The notes: generated by a model from the letters alone, not told the origin. 64,000 nucleotides of DNA from Bacteroidota bacterium (GCA_024280295.1 JAJRQK010000026.1:1-64000); one strand, 5' to 3'; shown: positions 18,957-28,677, counted from the first letter of the stretch. Numbers and translations are program-made.

Positions 18957-20285
18957 ATGCCGAAAAAGAAGAACTTCGGAAGGATTATTGGAATCATTAC
19001 TTTATTAGTGCTGATTTGGACAACCTTCTTTATTTCTCGTTCCCTATTTGAAACAGCTGATAACAATAATCGGCAGTTCATTCCATTGAACTCAACAATG
19101 GTGGTACGAATTGATGGCGCACAACTGATCAGTCAAGGTTTTTCTGACATCATCCTTACCAAAAAGGATAATAAACTGTTCAATGATATTATTGCCAAAT
19201 TAAAAGATACAGCATCGACAAACTTCGGGTTGGACTTTAGATCAGATTTTTATGTCTTCACGGTAGACAAAGGTATAATGGGAGTCTTAGCTAACGTTCG
19301 AAATGTGAAACGATTGAAGTCGGGCATGAAGGGATTTCTAGGGAACCACCAAGGCTATGGACTTAAGGATGATGTTGTCATGATTCTCACCAGTTTAAGA
19401 GTAGAGTCTGAGATTGTTATAGACCTTGATGCTCTAGCTACAACTTTTTTAAATAGTAATTCTTTTTTTGATCCAAGCAAATTAGAAATCGGGGATAATG
19501 CTCTCGTACAGTTTTGGGCAAAGAACATTGTAATCCCAAATCACAATATGACGCTAGAGAATGTTTCAATTGCTATGAGCATCTTAAATGAAAGCTTCAT
19601 TCTTAGTGGAAGTGCAGATCATGGTTCAGTTGCTGACAAGCACATGTCTTGGGTCTCTAACGATTCTGATTTCTATCTCGAAACGGCTATTATTCCAGAC
19701 ATCTTGAATAATTATTTAGGAGACTTCTTACAAGGAGTCGGCATTGATGTTCCCTCAATTTCATATCTAAATTTGAATCATCACTATACAGAACATGCCG
19801 ATGAGGGAAACACTATATTGATACCTCATTTCGATGCAACAATAGCCTTCACCGATTCAATTAACATTGATACCACTTTCCAAACAGCTCTTTTAGATGA
19901 GTTAATTACTGATTTAACAGAGAGTCATTTCATCTATGGTGGAAAGCAATTTTTCTATAAACAGACGAAAGTAGATCAAATTTATATTGGAAGGAATAAA
20001 CCGACAGAAAAATCAAATAGTTCTGGTGTACTCTTCAAAATTTCAGGCTCTCTTAAACCTTTTTCAGAATTTCGTGGAGGAGGATTGGTAATGAAGATGT
20101 TGCGAATGTCGGATATGTATATTTCAAGTAATGAGTTATTCTCTAAAATAGAGAATGTTGACATCAATGTGGCGTTAAAGAATGAGACCAAATGTTTGTT
20201 AGATGGGGAAGTTAGATTTAACAAAGGAGAAACACCAATCGATGCTCTACTGAGTTTTCTATTTCGATCTAGACTAATCGATTAA
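18957..20285 (+). CDS. Membrane-anchored protein of unknown function
   Basis: 442 residues from the ATG at 18957 (a TTG two codons upstream is less likely). A basic N-terminus MPKKKNFGR is followed by one transmembrane segment IIGIITLLVLIWTTFFI, so the rest probably faces the periplasm. The body is soluble, with phrases such as 'FIPLNSTMVVRIDG' and 'VDINVALKNET' but no catalytic motif that I recognise; similar single-span proteins are annotated as hypothetical in related genomes. Its stop overlaps the 3' end of the convergent BtuF-like gene by 4 nt. Confidence 0.75.
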   Translation: MPKKKNFGRIIGIITLLVLIWTTFFISRSLFETADNNNRQFIPLNSTMVVRIDGAQLISQGFSDIILTKKDNKLFNDIIAKLKDTASTNFGLDFRSDFYVFTVDKGIMGVLANVRNVKRLKSGMKGFLGNHQGYGLKDDVVMILTSLRVESEIVIDLDALATTFLNSNSFFDPSKLEIGDNALVQFWAKNIVIPNHNMTLENVSIAMSILNESFILSGSADHGSVADKHMSWVSNDSDFYLETAIIPDILNNYLGDFLQGVGIDVPSISYLNLNHHYTEHADEGNTILIPHFDATIAFTDSINIDTTFQTALLDELITDLTESHFIYGGKQFFYKQTKVDQIYIGRNKPTEKSNSSGVLFKISGSLKPFSEFRGGGLVMKMLRMSDMYISSNELFSKIENVDINVALKNETKCLLDGEVRFNKGETPIDALLSFLFRSRLID

Positions 20286-21055
20286 CTAATTGAATCAAGT
20301 AAGTTACTGAAATAATTTGGAGCATCTTTCAATTTAGAACCATACCAAGAGAACATTTCACCATCTACAAGAACGACCTTGGCATCTGGATAACACTTCT
20401 GGAAGTTTTGAACATGCTCCTTTTTAAAGGGATAAGGCTCTGAACTCAAGAAAATAAATGCTGGATTATGCTTCGCATCAACTTCAGGATAGCGATCATC
20501 GTTACTGGCATTTGAAAGTCCACAATGCATTAACATTTCATCTATAAATGTATTTTTTCCAGCGATCATTTTTGGTTCATTCCAGATAAAATACAACACG
20601 GACCTTTGAGAGTATTTTTGAGTTTGTATCTTCAATTGATTAAAACCATCGTTAATTTCAGAACGTAGGTCACTTGTATCTTTATTAATTATTAGGCCAA
20701 CTTGCTTAATCATCTCTAAGGCAGATTCAAGAGAATCAATATCACTCATCCAAATAGGAGCGATTGCTTCGAGACATTCAATATCTTCTTTCAGATTCTC
20801 TTCCTTGTTACCAATAATTAGATCAGGTTCAAGTAATCTGACTTTCTCTATATCAACTGACTTTGTACCTCCGATTCTATCTTTCGACCTAAACCAATCG
20901 TTTGGATGGATGCAAAATTTAGTAATTCCGATAACCTCATGCTCTAGTCCCAAATAATATAACAACTGAGTCTGAGAGGGCACTAACGAAACAATCCGAC
21001 GAGGAGCAGACTCCAGTCGGATTGTACGATTCATTTGGTCTGTAAATTCAGTCAT
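20282..21055 (-). CDS. Helical-backbone metal receptor, BtuF-like, without signal peptide
   Basis: 257 residues of the periplasmic-binding-protein class III type: RIVSLVPSQTQLLYYLGL, DKIGGT-like (DRIGGTKSVDIEKVRLLEPDLI) and an inter-lobe helix, then VDAKHNPAFIFLSSEPYPF. BtuF homologues bind cobalamin or other metal chelates for ABC importers. No signal peptide or lipobox is present and no permease or ATPase gene is adjacent, so a cytosolic or non-transport role is possible. It directly follows the cystathionine beta-synthase-like gene (0 nt gap) and may be co-transcribed with it. Confidence 0.8.
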   Translation of the reverse strand: MTEFTDQMNRTIRLESAPRRIVSLVPSQTQLLYYLGLEHEVIGITKFCIHPNDWFRSKDRIGGTKSVDIEKVRLLEPDLIIGNKEENLKEDIECLEAIAPIWMSDIDSLESALEMIKQVGLIINKDTSDLRSEINDGFNQLKIQTQKYSQRSVLYFIWNEPKMIAGKNTFIDEMLMHCGLSNASNDDRYPEVDAKHNPAFIFLSSEPYPFKKEHVQNFQKCYPDAKVVLVDGEMFSWYGSKLKDAPNYFSNLLDSIS

Positions 21056-22417
21056 TTATGCAATCGCTGAAATTAAATCGTGACGTGTAATGATGTGATG
21101 ACCTCCGTTATTTAATTCAACAAGGACAGCGGTGCAATCCTTTGATATCAATTTTGATACTTCCTCAATCGTTGCGCTTTCCTTAACCGTCGGAAAAGGT
21201 TTCGCCATGATTCCCGAAATTGCCGAATCTCTCAATTCAGGTTTCTCACAAAGCAGTTGATACACCTCGTTATCACTTAATGATCCTGCGAACCCTCCAT
21301 CCTTCATTACTGGGATTTGAGAAATTCCGAATTTGCGCATCTTATCAATTGCATGCGACACTAGTTCCTCCGCATATAATGAAACTAAAGGCAAGTCTCC
21401 ATGTTTTGCAACCAGATCACCAGCAGTTGTGATTTCCTCATCTAAGAAACCTCGCTCACGCATCCAATCATCGTTAAACATCTTTCCAACATAACGCGAA
21501 CCGTGGTCATGGAAAAGTACAACGACAACGTCATCCTCTTTTAACTCATCTTTCAACTGAAGTAGACCTTTTACTGCGGATCCTGCTGAATTCCCAACAA
21601 ATATTCCTTCTTCTTTTGCCAAGCGGCGTTGGTAGACAGCAGCATCTTTATCAGTTACCTTTTCAAATTTATCAATGACACTGAAGTCAACATTTTTCGG
21701 TAAGATGTCTTCGCCAATTCCTTCAGTGATATATGGATAGATTTCGTTTTCGTCAAATTCACCAGTTTCATGGAATTTTTTGAAGACAGAGCCATAAGTG
21801 TCAATTCCCCAAATCTTAATATTTGGATTTTTCTCTTTAAAATATTTCCCGCAACCCGAAATGGTACCTCCAGTTCCTACCCCAACGACGAAATGAGTGA
21901 TCTTACCATCCGTTTGCTCCCAAATTTCAGGTGCTGTTGTTAAGTAGTGAGCCTTTGCATTTGAAGGATTATCATATTGATTAACATACCAAGAATTTGG
22001 AGTCTCAGCAGCCAAGCTCTTCGAAACCGAATAATAGGATCGTGGATCTTCTGGTGATACATTTGTTGGACAAACATGAACCTCTGCACCAACAGCTCTC
22101 AAGATATCCATTTTCTCTTTACTTTGTTTGTCGCTTAATACACAGATTAATTTGTAACCACGCATTATAGCCACTAAAGCCAACCCCATTCCTGTATTTC
22201 CAGAAGTACCTTCAATGATAGTTCCACCGGGTTTCAAACTTCCATCAGCTTCAGCATCATCAATCATTTGAAGAGCCATTCGATCTTTTACAGAATTTCC
22301 TGGATTCGTTGTTTCGATTTTTGCTAAAACAATTGCTTTAATATCTTCCGTTAGCCGATTTAACTTAACCAATGGAGTATTACCAATTGTTTCAAGGATG
22401 TTGTTATAGAACTTCAT
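21056..22417 (-). CDS. Cystathionine beta-synthase-like PLP enzyme with CBS-domain pair
   Basis: 453 residues. Fold-type II PLP core: Lys44 in NPGNSVKDR, EGTSGNTG (69-76) for substrate binding, VGVGTGGTISG as phosphate loop. Residues from about 340 onward form two CBS domains (VSHAIDKMRKFGISQIPV, IEEVSKLISKDCTAVLV), the usual regulatory module. There is no N-terminal heme domain. It probably makes cystathionine from serine and homocysteine or acts as cysteine synthase; sequence by eye cannot decide. Confidence 0.9.
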   Translation of the reverse strand: MKFYNNILETIGNTPLVKLNRLTEDIKAIVLAKIETTNPGNSVKDRMALQMIDDAEADGSLKPGGTIIEGTSGNTGMGLALVAIMRGYKLICVLSDKQSKEKMDILRAVGAEVHVCPTNVSPEDPRSYYSVSKSLAAETPNSWYVNQYDNPSNAKAHYLTTAPEIWEQTDGKITHFVVGVGTGGTISGCGKYFKEKNPNIKIWGIDTYGSVFKKFHETGEFDENEIYPYITEGIGEDILPKNVDFSVIDKFEKVTDKDAAVYQRRLAKEEGIFVGNSAGSAVKGLLQLKDELKEDDVVVVLFHDHGSRYVGKMFNDDWMRERGFLDEEITTAGDLVAKHGDLPLVSLYAEELVSHAIDKMRKFGISQIPVMKDGGFAGSLSDNEVYQLLCEKPELRDSAISGIMAKPFPTVKESATIEEVSKLISKDCTAVLVELNNGGHHIITRHDLISAIA

Positions 22418-22434
22418 TCAATTATAATTTTGGG

Positions 22435-22442
22435 CAAAGATA
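22435..22442 (-). promoter_or_regulatory. -7 box TATCTTTG before the cystathionine beta-synthase-like gene
   Basis: Minus-strand TATCTTTG lies 17 nt before the ATG at 22417. Same octamer as upstream of rimO, the 54014 gene, the Na/Ca exchanger and hemE. Confidence 0.5.
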
Positions 22443-22493
22443 GATAATAGATGTTGGATTGTTCAATTATTCGATTGTATACTGATTAAATCA

Positions 22494-23468
22494 CTAAATA
22501 ACCCCATTAATCTTCAATAAGATGACAGTTACATAAGATGCATAAGTCAATAAGAGAATTGCTCCCTTCATTCTTCCAACGCGCTTACCAAGCCAAATAA
22601 TAAAAAACAATAATGCAGAAATTCCAAGCATCCAATACATATCAAAGCCAAGAACACTGTCTGAGACTTCAATTGGCTTTACCATAGATGTGATTCCGAT
22701 AACGGCAAAGACATTGAAAATATTCGAACCAATCAAGTTACCTATTGAGATGTCACTTTGCTTTCTGAATGCAGCCACCGTTGATGCAACAAGTTCTGGG
22801 GCACTTGTCCCAAAAGCAACGACAGTTACACCGATGATACTATCCTTATCTGGATTATCTGCAAGTACCGTTTCTGCGATTCCAACAGCTCCGTCAACAA
22901 ACCATCCCGATCCAAAGAACAATCCAACAAGACCAATTAAGAGAAATACCCCTGACTTCCAAAACGGTGTTTTCATGGCCTCTTCTATATTTCCATCCAA
23001 CTCTTCGGCAACAGCCTTTTTCGTTTTTTTACGAGAAGAAGTTATCAAATACACTGTAAAAGTGATTAAAGTAGCGAAGAGAATAGCTCCCTCCCACCAT
23101 GCAATAAGATTGTCCAACGAGAAAGCATAAAATAAAACAGTAGCTCCAAGCATCATTGGATAATCAATGATTTTGGTCTGTCGCTCGACAAATATTGGAA
23201 AAATAAGGACCGTTATTCCCAGAACCAATGCAATATTGGCAATATTAGAACCAACCACATTTCCAATAGCAATTCCTGGGTTTCCATCCAAAGCACTCTG
23301 AATACTCACTAATAGTTCTGGTGCCGAAGTTCCAAAAGAAACAACTGTCATCCCAATTACAAGTGGTGATATTTTAAATGCCGTAGAGCATCCAATTGCG
23401 CCTTTCACTAGGAATTCGCCTCCAACGATTAGCACTCCGAGCCCCAATAAAAGTATTAGATAATCCAT
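22494..23468 (-). CDS. Calcium/sodium antiporter, YrbG type
   Basis: 324 residues with about ten hydrophobic segments. The duplicated CaCA signature is clear: VSFGTSAPELLVSIQSAL...GIAIGNVVGSNIANI in the first half and VAFGTSAPELVASTVAAF...ISIGNLIGSNIFNV in the second. These alpha repeats form the ion path across the inner membrane. A cytosolic loop KKTKKAVAEE lies between the halves. Divergent from uvrB with 72 bp between start codons. Confidence 0.94.
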   Translation of the reverse strand: MDYLILLLGLGVLIVGGEFLVKGAIGCSTAFKISPLVIGMTVVSFGTSAPELLVSIQSALDGNPGIAIGNVVGSNIANIALVLGITVLIFPIFVERQTKIIDYPMMLGATVLFYAFSLDNLIAWWEGAILFATLITFTVYLITSSRKKTKKAVAEELDGNIEEAMKTPFWKSGVFLLIGLVGLFFGSGWFVDGAVGIAETVLADNPDKDSIIGVTVVAFGTSAPELVASTVAAFRKQSDISIGNLIGSNIFNVFAVIGITSMVKPIEVSDSVLGFDMYWMLGISALLFFIIWLGKRVGRMKGAILLLTYASYVTVILLKINGVI

Positions 23469-23488
23469 TAATTATTTTGTGAAGTCTC

Positions 23489-23496
23489 CAAAGATA
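23489..23496 (-). promoter_or_regulatory. -7 box TATCTTTG before the Na/Ca exchanger
   Basis: Minus-strand octamer 20 nt before the ATG at 23468. The uvrB box (23529-23536) is on the other strand 32 bp away. Confidence 0.5.
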
Positions 23497-23528
23497 GCAC
23501 TTTGATCACGACGCACTTCTTTAATTGC

Positions 23529-23536
23529 TATTTTTG
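23529..23536 (+). promoter_or_regulatory. -7 box TATTTTTG before uvrB
   Basis: Only TTCA lies between the box and the uvrB ATG at 23541. A TTTG at 23501-23504 is a possible -33 element at 24 nt spacing, slightly long. Confidence 0.5.
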
Positions 23537-23540
23537 TTCA

Positions 23541-25559
23541 ATGGATTTTGAACTAGTGTCCGACTTTAAGCCTACTGGAGACCAACCTGAAGCAATACGA
23601 CAATTAGTCGAAGGGATTGACGAACAAGTTGCTCATCAAACATTGCTCGGTGTGACTGGTAGCGGGAAGACATTTACTATTGCCAATGTGATCAATAAAA
23701 TTCAACGCCCAACTCTAGTTCTAGCTCACAACAAGACATTAGCGGCTCAATTGTATGGAGAGTTCAAGCAATTTTTCCCAACTAATTCTGTTGAGTATTT
23801 TGTTTCCTACTATGATTATTACCAACCAGAGGCTTACTTACCAGTAACAGGGACTTTTATTGAAAAAGATCTTTCCATCAATGATGAAATTGAGAAATTA
23901 AGATTATCAGCATCCTCTGCTCTGCTCTCTGGAAGAAAAGATATTATTGTTGTTGCATCCGTTTCGTGTATCTATGGAATCGGAAATCCAGAAGAATTTG
24001 CTTCGAGCATCGTTCACTTGAAAAAAGGACAACTCATCTCACGAAATAAACTTCTTTTCAATCTTGTTGAAAATCTATACTCGCGTGCTAATGCAGACTT
24101 TGAACGCGGAATGTTTCGAGTTAAGGGTGATACTGTTGATGTCTATTTAGCTTATACTGATTACGCCATTCGAATTGAATTTTGGGGTGATGAAATCGAA
24201 AAAATAAGTTCAATTGATCCAAAAACAACAACAAAGATTGATGATTTTGAAGAAATTTCAATCTATCCAGCAACGATATTTGTCACAAGTCCTGAAACAA
24301 CTAAAAAAGCACTAGAACTGATCGGGGAAGACATGATTCTCCAAGTAGATAGTTTTAAAAAGCAAGGTCTTTTGGATGAGGCAAGTCGACTTCAAGAGCG
24401 AACAACGTTTGATATGGAAATGATTCGTGAGCTTGGTTATTGTTCTGGAATCGAAAATTATTCACGTTATTTCGATAATCGTCAATCTGGGCAACGACCC
24501 TTTTGCTTGATCGATTATTTTCCAGACGATTTCTTAATGGTCATTGATGAAAGTCATGCTACTATCCCGCAAGTGAGAGCAATGTATGGTGGAGATAGAG
24601 CTCGAAAAATTAACCTTGTTGATTATGGATTTAGATTACAAGCGGCAATGGATAATCGCCCTCTAAAGTTCGAGGAGTTTGAATTAATGCTGCATCAGAC
24701 AATCTACGTATCCGCAACTCCAGCAGATTACGAAATGGAAAAATCGGAGGGGGTTATTATTGAGCAAGTGATTCGGCCAACAGGATTACTCGATCCAAAA
24801 ATCGATGTTCGACCGAGTAAAAATCAAATTGACAACCTCATCGAAGAAATACATTTGAGAATTGACCGAGATGAACGAACTCTTGTAACAACCTTAACAA
24901 AGCGAATGGCCGAGGAATTACAGAAATACCTTGATCGTTTGGGGATTTTATGTCGCTATATTCACTCGGATGTTGATACTTTAGATCGTGTTGAGATCTT
25001 GCGTCAACTTAGACTTGGTGAGTTCCATGTTCTCATTGGTGTAAATCTTCTTCGAGAAGGATTAGATTTACCCGAAGTTTCTTTGGTCGCTATTTTGGAT
25101 GCTGATAAAGAAGGCTTTTTACGTAATGAGCGATCGCTTGTTCAAACAGTTGGCCGTGCCGCCAGAAATGTAAATGGTGCGGTGATCATGTATGCAGATA
25201 AAATGACGAAGTCGATGCAATTGACCATTGATGAAACGACTCGTCGACGGAAAATTCAAATGAAATATAATAAAGAACACACTATCACTCCTACTCAAAT
25301 TGTGAAATCAAAAGAGCGTATTATGCGGGATACTCAAATTGCAGATGGCGATAACGAAACAGATTACACACAACTTGAGACAGGCTCACTCGCAGCAGAC
25401 CCGATTGTTCAATATATGTCGGAGGAACAATTAAAAAAGTCGATTGAATATACCAAAAAGCAAATGACAAAAGCCGCAAAAGATCTTGATTTCATTGAAG
25501 CTGCTCGATTAAGAGATGAAGTATTCGCTCTTGAAAAACAAAAAAAAATCAAAAAATAA
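23541..25559 (+). CDS. uvrB: Excinuclease ABC subunit B
   Basis: 672 residues from the ATG at 23541 (a TTG-started extension from 23502 adds 13 non-family residues). Walker A GVTGSGKT (37-44), the DNA-separating beta-hairpin region YYDYYQPEAYLP, DEXX-like VIDESHAT, helicase motif VI region QTVGRAARN and a C-terminal UVR helix pair (DLDFIEAARLRDEVFALEKQ) are present. UvrB verifies lesions and loads UvrC in nucleotide excision repair. The next gene starts directly after its stop. Confidence 0.97.
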   Translation: MDFELVSDFKPTGDQPEAIRQLVEGIDEQVAHQTLLGVTGSGKTFTIANVINKIQRPTLVLAHNKTLAAQLYGEFKQFFPTNSVEYFVSYYDYYQPEAYLPVTGTFIEKDLSINDEIEKLRLSASSALLSGRKDIIVVASVSCIYGIGNPEEFASSIVHLKKGQLISRNKLLFNLVENLYSRANADFERGMFRVKGDTVDVYLAYTDYAIRIEFWGDEIEKISSIDPKTTTKIDDFEEISIYPATIFVTSPETTKKALELIGEDMILQVDSFKKQGLLDEASRLQERTTFDMEMIRELGYCSGIENYSRYFDNRQSGQRPFCLIDYFPDDFLMVIDESHATIPQVRAMYGGDRARKINLVDYGFRLQAAMDNRPLKFEEFELMLHQTIYVSATPADYEMEKSEGVIIEQVIRPTGLLDPKIDVRPSKNQIDNLIEEIHLRIDRDERTLVTTLTKRMAEELQKYLDRLGILCRYIHSDVDTLDRVEILRQLRLGEFHVLIGVNLLREGLDLPEVSLVAILDADKEGFLRNERSLVQTVGRAARNVNGAVIMYADKMTKSMQLTIDETTRRRKIQMKYNKEHTITPTQIVKSKERIMRDTQIADGDNETDYTQLETGSLAADPIVQYMSEEQLKKSIEYTKKQMTKAAKDLDFIEAARLRDEVFALEKQKKIKK

Positions 25560-25856
25560 ATGAATTTAAAAACAACACTCGGTCAATTAAGAACATTAGC
25601 AATCCTTGAAGGAATATCATTTCTTCTTTTGGGAATAACGATGTGGATGAAATACTCAATGGATATGGGGATGCCTAACAAAATCGTAGGTATGATTCAC
25701 GGTGTTCTATTCATCGCATACGTTATTTGGGTACTTATCGTTGGAAAAGAACGCAAATGGGGAATTAAAATATATGTGATATTAGGAATTGCCTCCCTAC
25801 TCCCATTTGCAACTTTTATTGTAGATTATAAATACTTAAAACCACTGGATAATTAA
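25560..25856 (+). CDS. DUF3817 small integral membrane protein
   Basis: 98 residues with three hydrophobic segments. The family pattern L-R-x-L-A-x-L-E-G-I-S-F-L-L-L near the start and G-x-x-H-G-V-L-F-x-x-Y-V in the middle identify DUF3817 (YdzA-like). Function unknown. ATG begins at the base after the uvrB stop, so the two are translated from one message. Confidence 0.88.
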   Translation: MNLKTTLGQLRTLAILEGISFLLLGITMWMKYSMDMGMPNKIVGMIHGVLFIAYVIWVLIVGKERKWGIKIYVILGIASLLPFATFIVDYKYLKPLDN

Positions 25857-25859
25857 TTG

Positions 25860-26855
25860 ATGAGTAATACTCTTTCCAAAATATACATTCTTGATGCCGT
25901 TCGTGGTGTTACAGCAATGATTGTTGCACTGTACCACTTCATACATTTCAGCAATCAACATGGCGCACTCTTTCCAGAGGGCAATACTGTTATCAGTACA
26001 ATTGATCCATTTCTCCACGGCTCAATTTGTGTCTTCTTTATTATTTCTGGGTATGTCATATTTCTTCATTTAGAGCGAAATAATTATGAACTAAAAGATT
26101 ATGGTAAATTTATTTGGAAGCGGATTTTAAGAATGCACATCCCTCTAATAGTATGTCTACTACTTGTTGTAAGTGTAAATTCTGCCTTCCAAGCTTATTT
26201 AGGAGAATCGATCGATTTAGAGCTTGATAGACTCCTTGCTAATGTAACATTAACTGCCTCGTTCTTCGATTACGAGTGGTACAATCCCATTTTTTGGACA
26301 CTAAGCATTGAATTTCAATTTTACTTGACGATAGCTCTTATATTCGGACTAATTAGGAAAAGCCCCTTCATCTCATTAGTATTAGGAACACTGATCTTAA
26401 TTCCTATCAATTATTGTTATGATACAACTCCTTATGTCGTTCACTTCGGAGCTTATTTCATCATAGGGATTGGTATGTATCTCTTCCATCAGAAACGCTT
26501 TTCAGGCATTCAACTTATTATTATTATTGCACTTGGAGGTATTGACTGTATTCTAAGTCAACCAGGTTATTATTACATCCTACCCTTCATAGCCATTCCT
26601 ATCATGCTATTTATCCGAGTGAGATCACGCATTTTAGAATTAAGCGGCGAAGTATCTTATAGTTTCTATTTGATGCACGGAATGTTTGGAGGCTGGTTCT
26701 TATACTTTACTGCGCGTTATGCCACAGAGACTTGGGAGAAAATAGGGTTAATTATTCTTGCCATTGCTATTTCTTATGCTGGGAGTTATCCATTTTATAA
26801 GATCATCGAAAAACGAAGTTTCAAATTATCTCGAAGTATTAAATACACAAAATAG
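25860..26855 (+). CDS. Acyltransferase 3 family membrane protein
   Basis: 331 residues, ten or so transmembrane segments. The N-terminal LDAVRGVTAMIVALYHF carries the catalytic-type Arg and His of the family, and WTLSIEFQFYL is the conserved later motif. These enzymes O-acylate sugars of surface polysaccharides or other exported molecules. It starts 3 nt after DUF3817, so it belongs to the uvrB transcript. The substrate cannot be inferred. Confidence 0.9.
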   Translation: MSNTLSKIYILDAVRGVTAMIVALYHFIHFSNQHGALFPEGNTVISTIDPFLHGSICVFFIISGYVIFLHLERNNYELKDYGKFIWKRILRMHIPLIVCLLLVVSVNSAFQAYLGESIDLELDRLLANVTLTASFFDYEWYNPIFWTLSIEFQFYLTIALIFGLIRKSPFISLVLGTLILIPINYCYDTTPYVVHFGAYFIIGIGMYLFHQKRFSGIQLIIIIALGGIDCILSQPGYYYILPFIAIPIMLFIRVRSRILELSGEVSYSFYLMHGMFGGWFLYFTARYATETWEKIGLIILAIAISYAGSYPFYKIIEKRSFKLSRSIKYTK

Positions 26856-26921
26856 CCGAATTCACCTTGACTAATGACAAGCACTTCTGAACTCACATTA
26901 ATTTGATTATTTTTACAACTT

Positions 26922-27647
26922 ATGGATACTAATACTAGAAAATGCATTGAAGTTTGCTTCACGCCTGGAGAATACGACTACTTTAAAGGTAAGCATGAAA
27001 TTGTTGTCGTAATTGATGTATTGCGAGCTACAACAGCTATTTGTGCTGCTTTCGACAATGGAATCAAGTCGATCATTCCAGTATCTACTTTAGAAGAAGC
27101 CCTAGAATATAAAGCCAAAGGATATTTGGTAGGAGCGGAGCGAAAAGGTCAAATTGTTGAAGGATTCGACTTTGGAAACTCTCCTTATACCTACATGAAC
27201 GAAAAATTACGCGGACAAGAAGTTGTTCTAACAACAACAAACGGAACAAAAGCATTAAACATTGCTAAGAGTGCGGAGACAGTTGTTGTAGGAGCATTAG
27301 TGAACCTTGATGCGCTTTGTAAATGGCTAGTTAAACAAAATAAAAACACCCTCTGCCTGTGTTCTGGATGGCAAGACAAATTTAATTTAGAAGACACTAT
27401 TTGTGCCGGAGCAATTTCTGAGCATCTTCTATCCACTGGTAATTACACTTCTAATGAAGACTCTTCAATAGCAGCAAAATATTTGTATCTTTCAGCAGTA
27501 GACAACTATATTGGGTTCTTAAAAGCAAGTTCTCATCGTAGAAGATTAAAGAATCTGAATTTGAATGAGGACATCAAGTATTGTCTAACTCCAAATCAGA
27601 CGGATGTTATTCCAATATTGAAAGATGGGAAATTGGTTCAATTATAG
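26922..27647 (+). CDS. comB: 2-phosphosulfolactate phosphatase (ComB family)
   Basis: 241 residues with family motifs VVVIDVLRATTAI (about 30-42), AERKGQIVEGFDFGNSP, LTTTNGTKA, and CSGWQDKFNLEDTICAGAI. ComB removes phosphate from 2-phosphosulfolactate, a step of coenzyme M biosynthesis in archaea and of sulfolactate formation in some bacteria. No comA or comC homologue is visible nearby, so the in vivo substrate in this organism is open. The next gene starts inside its last codons. Confidence 0.88.
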   Translation: MDTNTRKCIEVCFTPGEYDYFKGKHEIVVVIDVLRATTAICAAFDNGIKSIIPVSTLEEALEYKAKGYLVGAERKGQIVEGFDFGNSPYTYMNEKLRGQEVVLTTTNGTKALNIAKSAETVVVGALVNLDALCKWLVKQNKNTLCLCSGWQDKFNLEDTICAGAISEHLLSTGNYTSNEDSSIAAKYLYLSAVDNYIGFLKASSHRRRLKNLNLNEDIKYCLTPNQTDVIPILKDGKLVQL

Positions 27648-28629
27648 ACTTATTATAATCCTAATGCTGCCACTCTTTTTGATTGGCTTCAAGCAAAAAC
27701 AAGAGCAGAAACGCTGGGGTTTTTTCGGACACAAACGAATTAATCGGATTGCGACATTCACACTTCCACCCGATATGTTTGGTTTCTATAAGGAACATTT
27801 AGAATTCTTGACCGAGCATGCTGTTGATCCCGACAAGCGAAGATATGCCGTCGATGGTGAAGCACAACGGCACTATATTGATATTGATCATTATGTCCAC
27901 TATGGAGAAGATCCTTTTGAAATTGTACCTGAAAAATGGGAAGATGCAATTGATAAATTTACAGAGGATACCCTTCAAGCTTATGGTATTGTTCCTTGGT
28001 ATATTGAAGTGATGAAGAAGAAACTTCAGTGGGCATTCGAGCAAAAGAATGTAGATTTGATTCTAAAGTATTCAGCCGATATAGGTCATTACATTGGTGA
28101 TGCTCACGTTCCTCTTCACACAACAGAGAATTACAATGGACAAATGACTGGTCAGAAAGGCATTCACGGATTATGGGAAAGTCGATTAGTAGAGATCAAT
28201 GACGAAAATTACGACTACTTCATTGGGAAATCTGCTTACGTTAAAAATATCCGTCGATTTATTTGGGATGCCGTTAAAGCCTCAAATGTCGCAGTTGATT
28301 CCGTATTGCAAATTGAATTGGACGTAACCAAAGATATGGCTTCTGATCAAAAGTATAGTTTTGAACGCCGTGGAAATCTAACTGTTGCTGTTTATTCCTA
28401 TGAGTTTTCTCAAGAATATCATCGCCGAATGAATGGAATGGTAGAACGTCGGTTGAGAAATGCAATCCTCGCTGTAGGATCAATTTGGTACACGGCATGG
28501 GTTGATGCAGGTCAACCAGACCTAGCATCACTGCAAAACACCCCTCCTTCGCAAGAACTTCTTGATGAAATGAAAAGTATCGAAGAGGATTTCCATAATG
28601 GAATTCATAAGGGGCGAATTTGTGAGTAA
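27625..28629 (+). CDS. Zinc-dependent phospholipase C / S1-P1 nuclease-like protein
   Basis: 334 residues with an N-terminal hydrophobic stretch LIIILMLPLFLIGF (signal peptide or anchor). Metal-binding histidines are conserved in FFGHKRINRIA, HYIDIDHYVHYG and HYIGDAHVPLHTTENY, the last being the family's G-D-x-H-x-P-L-H motif. Members hydrolyse phospholipids or nucleic acid 3'-phosphates in the periplasm or outside the cell. The ATG overlaps comB by 23 nt; an internal ATG at 27664 would shorten but not remove the signal. Substrate unknown. Confidence 0.85.
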   Translation: MGNWFNYRLIIILMLPLFLIGFKQKQEQKRWGFFGHKRINRIATFTLPPDMFGFYKEHLEFLTEHAVDPDKRRYAVDGEAQRHYIDIDHYVHYGEDPFEIVPEKWEDAIDKFTEDTLQAYGIVPWYIEVMKKKLQWAFEQKNVDLILKYSADIGHYIGDAHVPLHTTENYNGQMTGQKGIHGLWESRLVEINDENYDYFIGKSAYVKNIRRFIWDAVKASNVAVDSVLQIELDVTKDMASDQKYSFERRGNLTVAVYSYEFSQEYHRRMNGMVERRLRNAILAVGSIWYTAWVDAGQPDLASLQNTPPSQELLDEMKSIEEDFHNGIHKGRICE

Positions 28630-28677
28630 CCATAAACACTATATAGAATAAATCTATCACAACGATTACTTCAAGTG

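Noticed and set aside
22690-23130. 146-codon open frame opposite the Na/Ca exchanger
   Set aside because: Antisense to conserved transmembrane motifs; no start signal.
28274-28660. 128-codon open frame opposite the zinc phospholipase-like gene
   Set aside because: The sense gene has conserved metal-binding motifs on this stretch.
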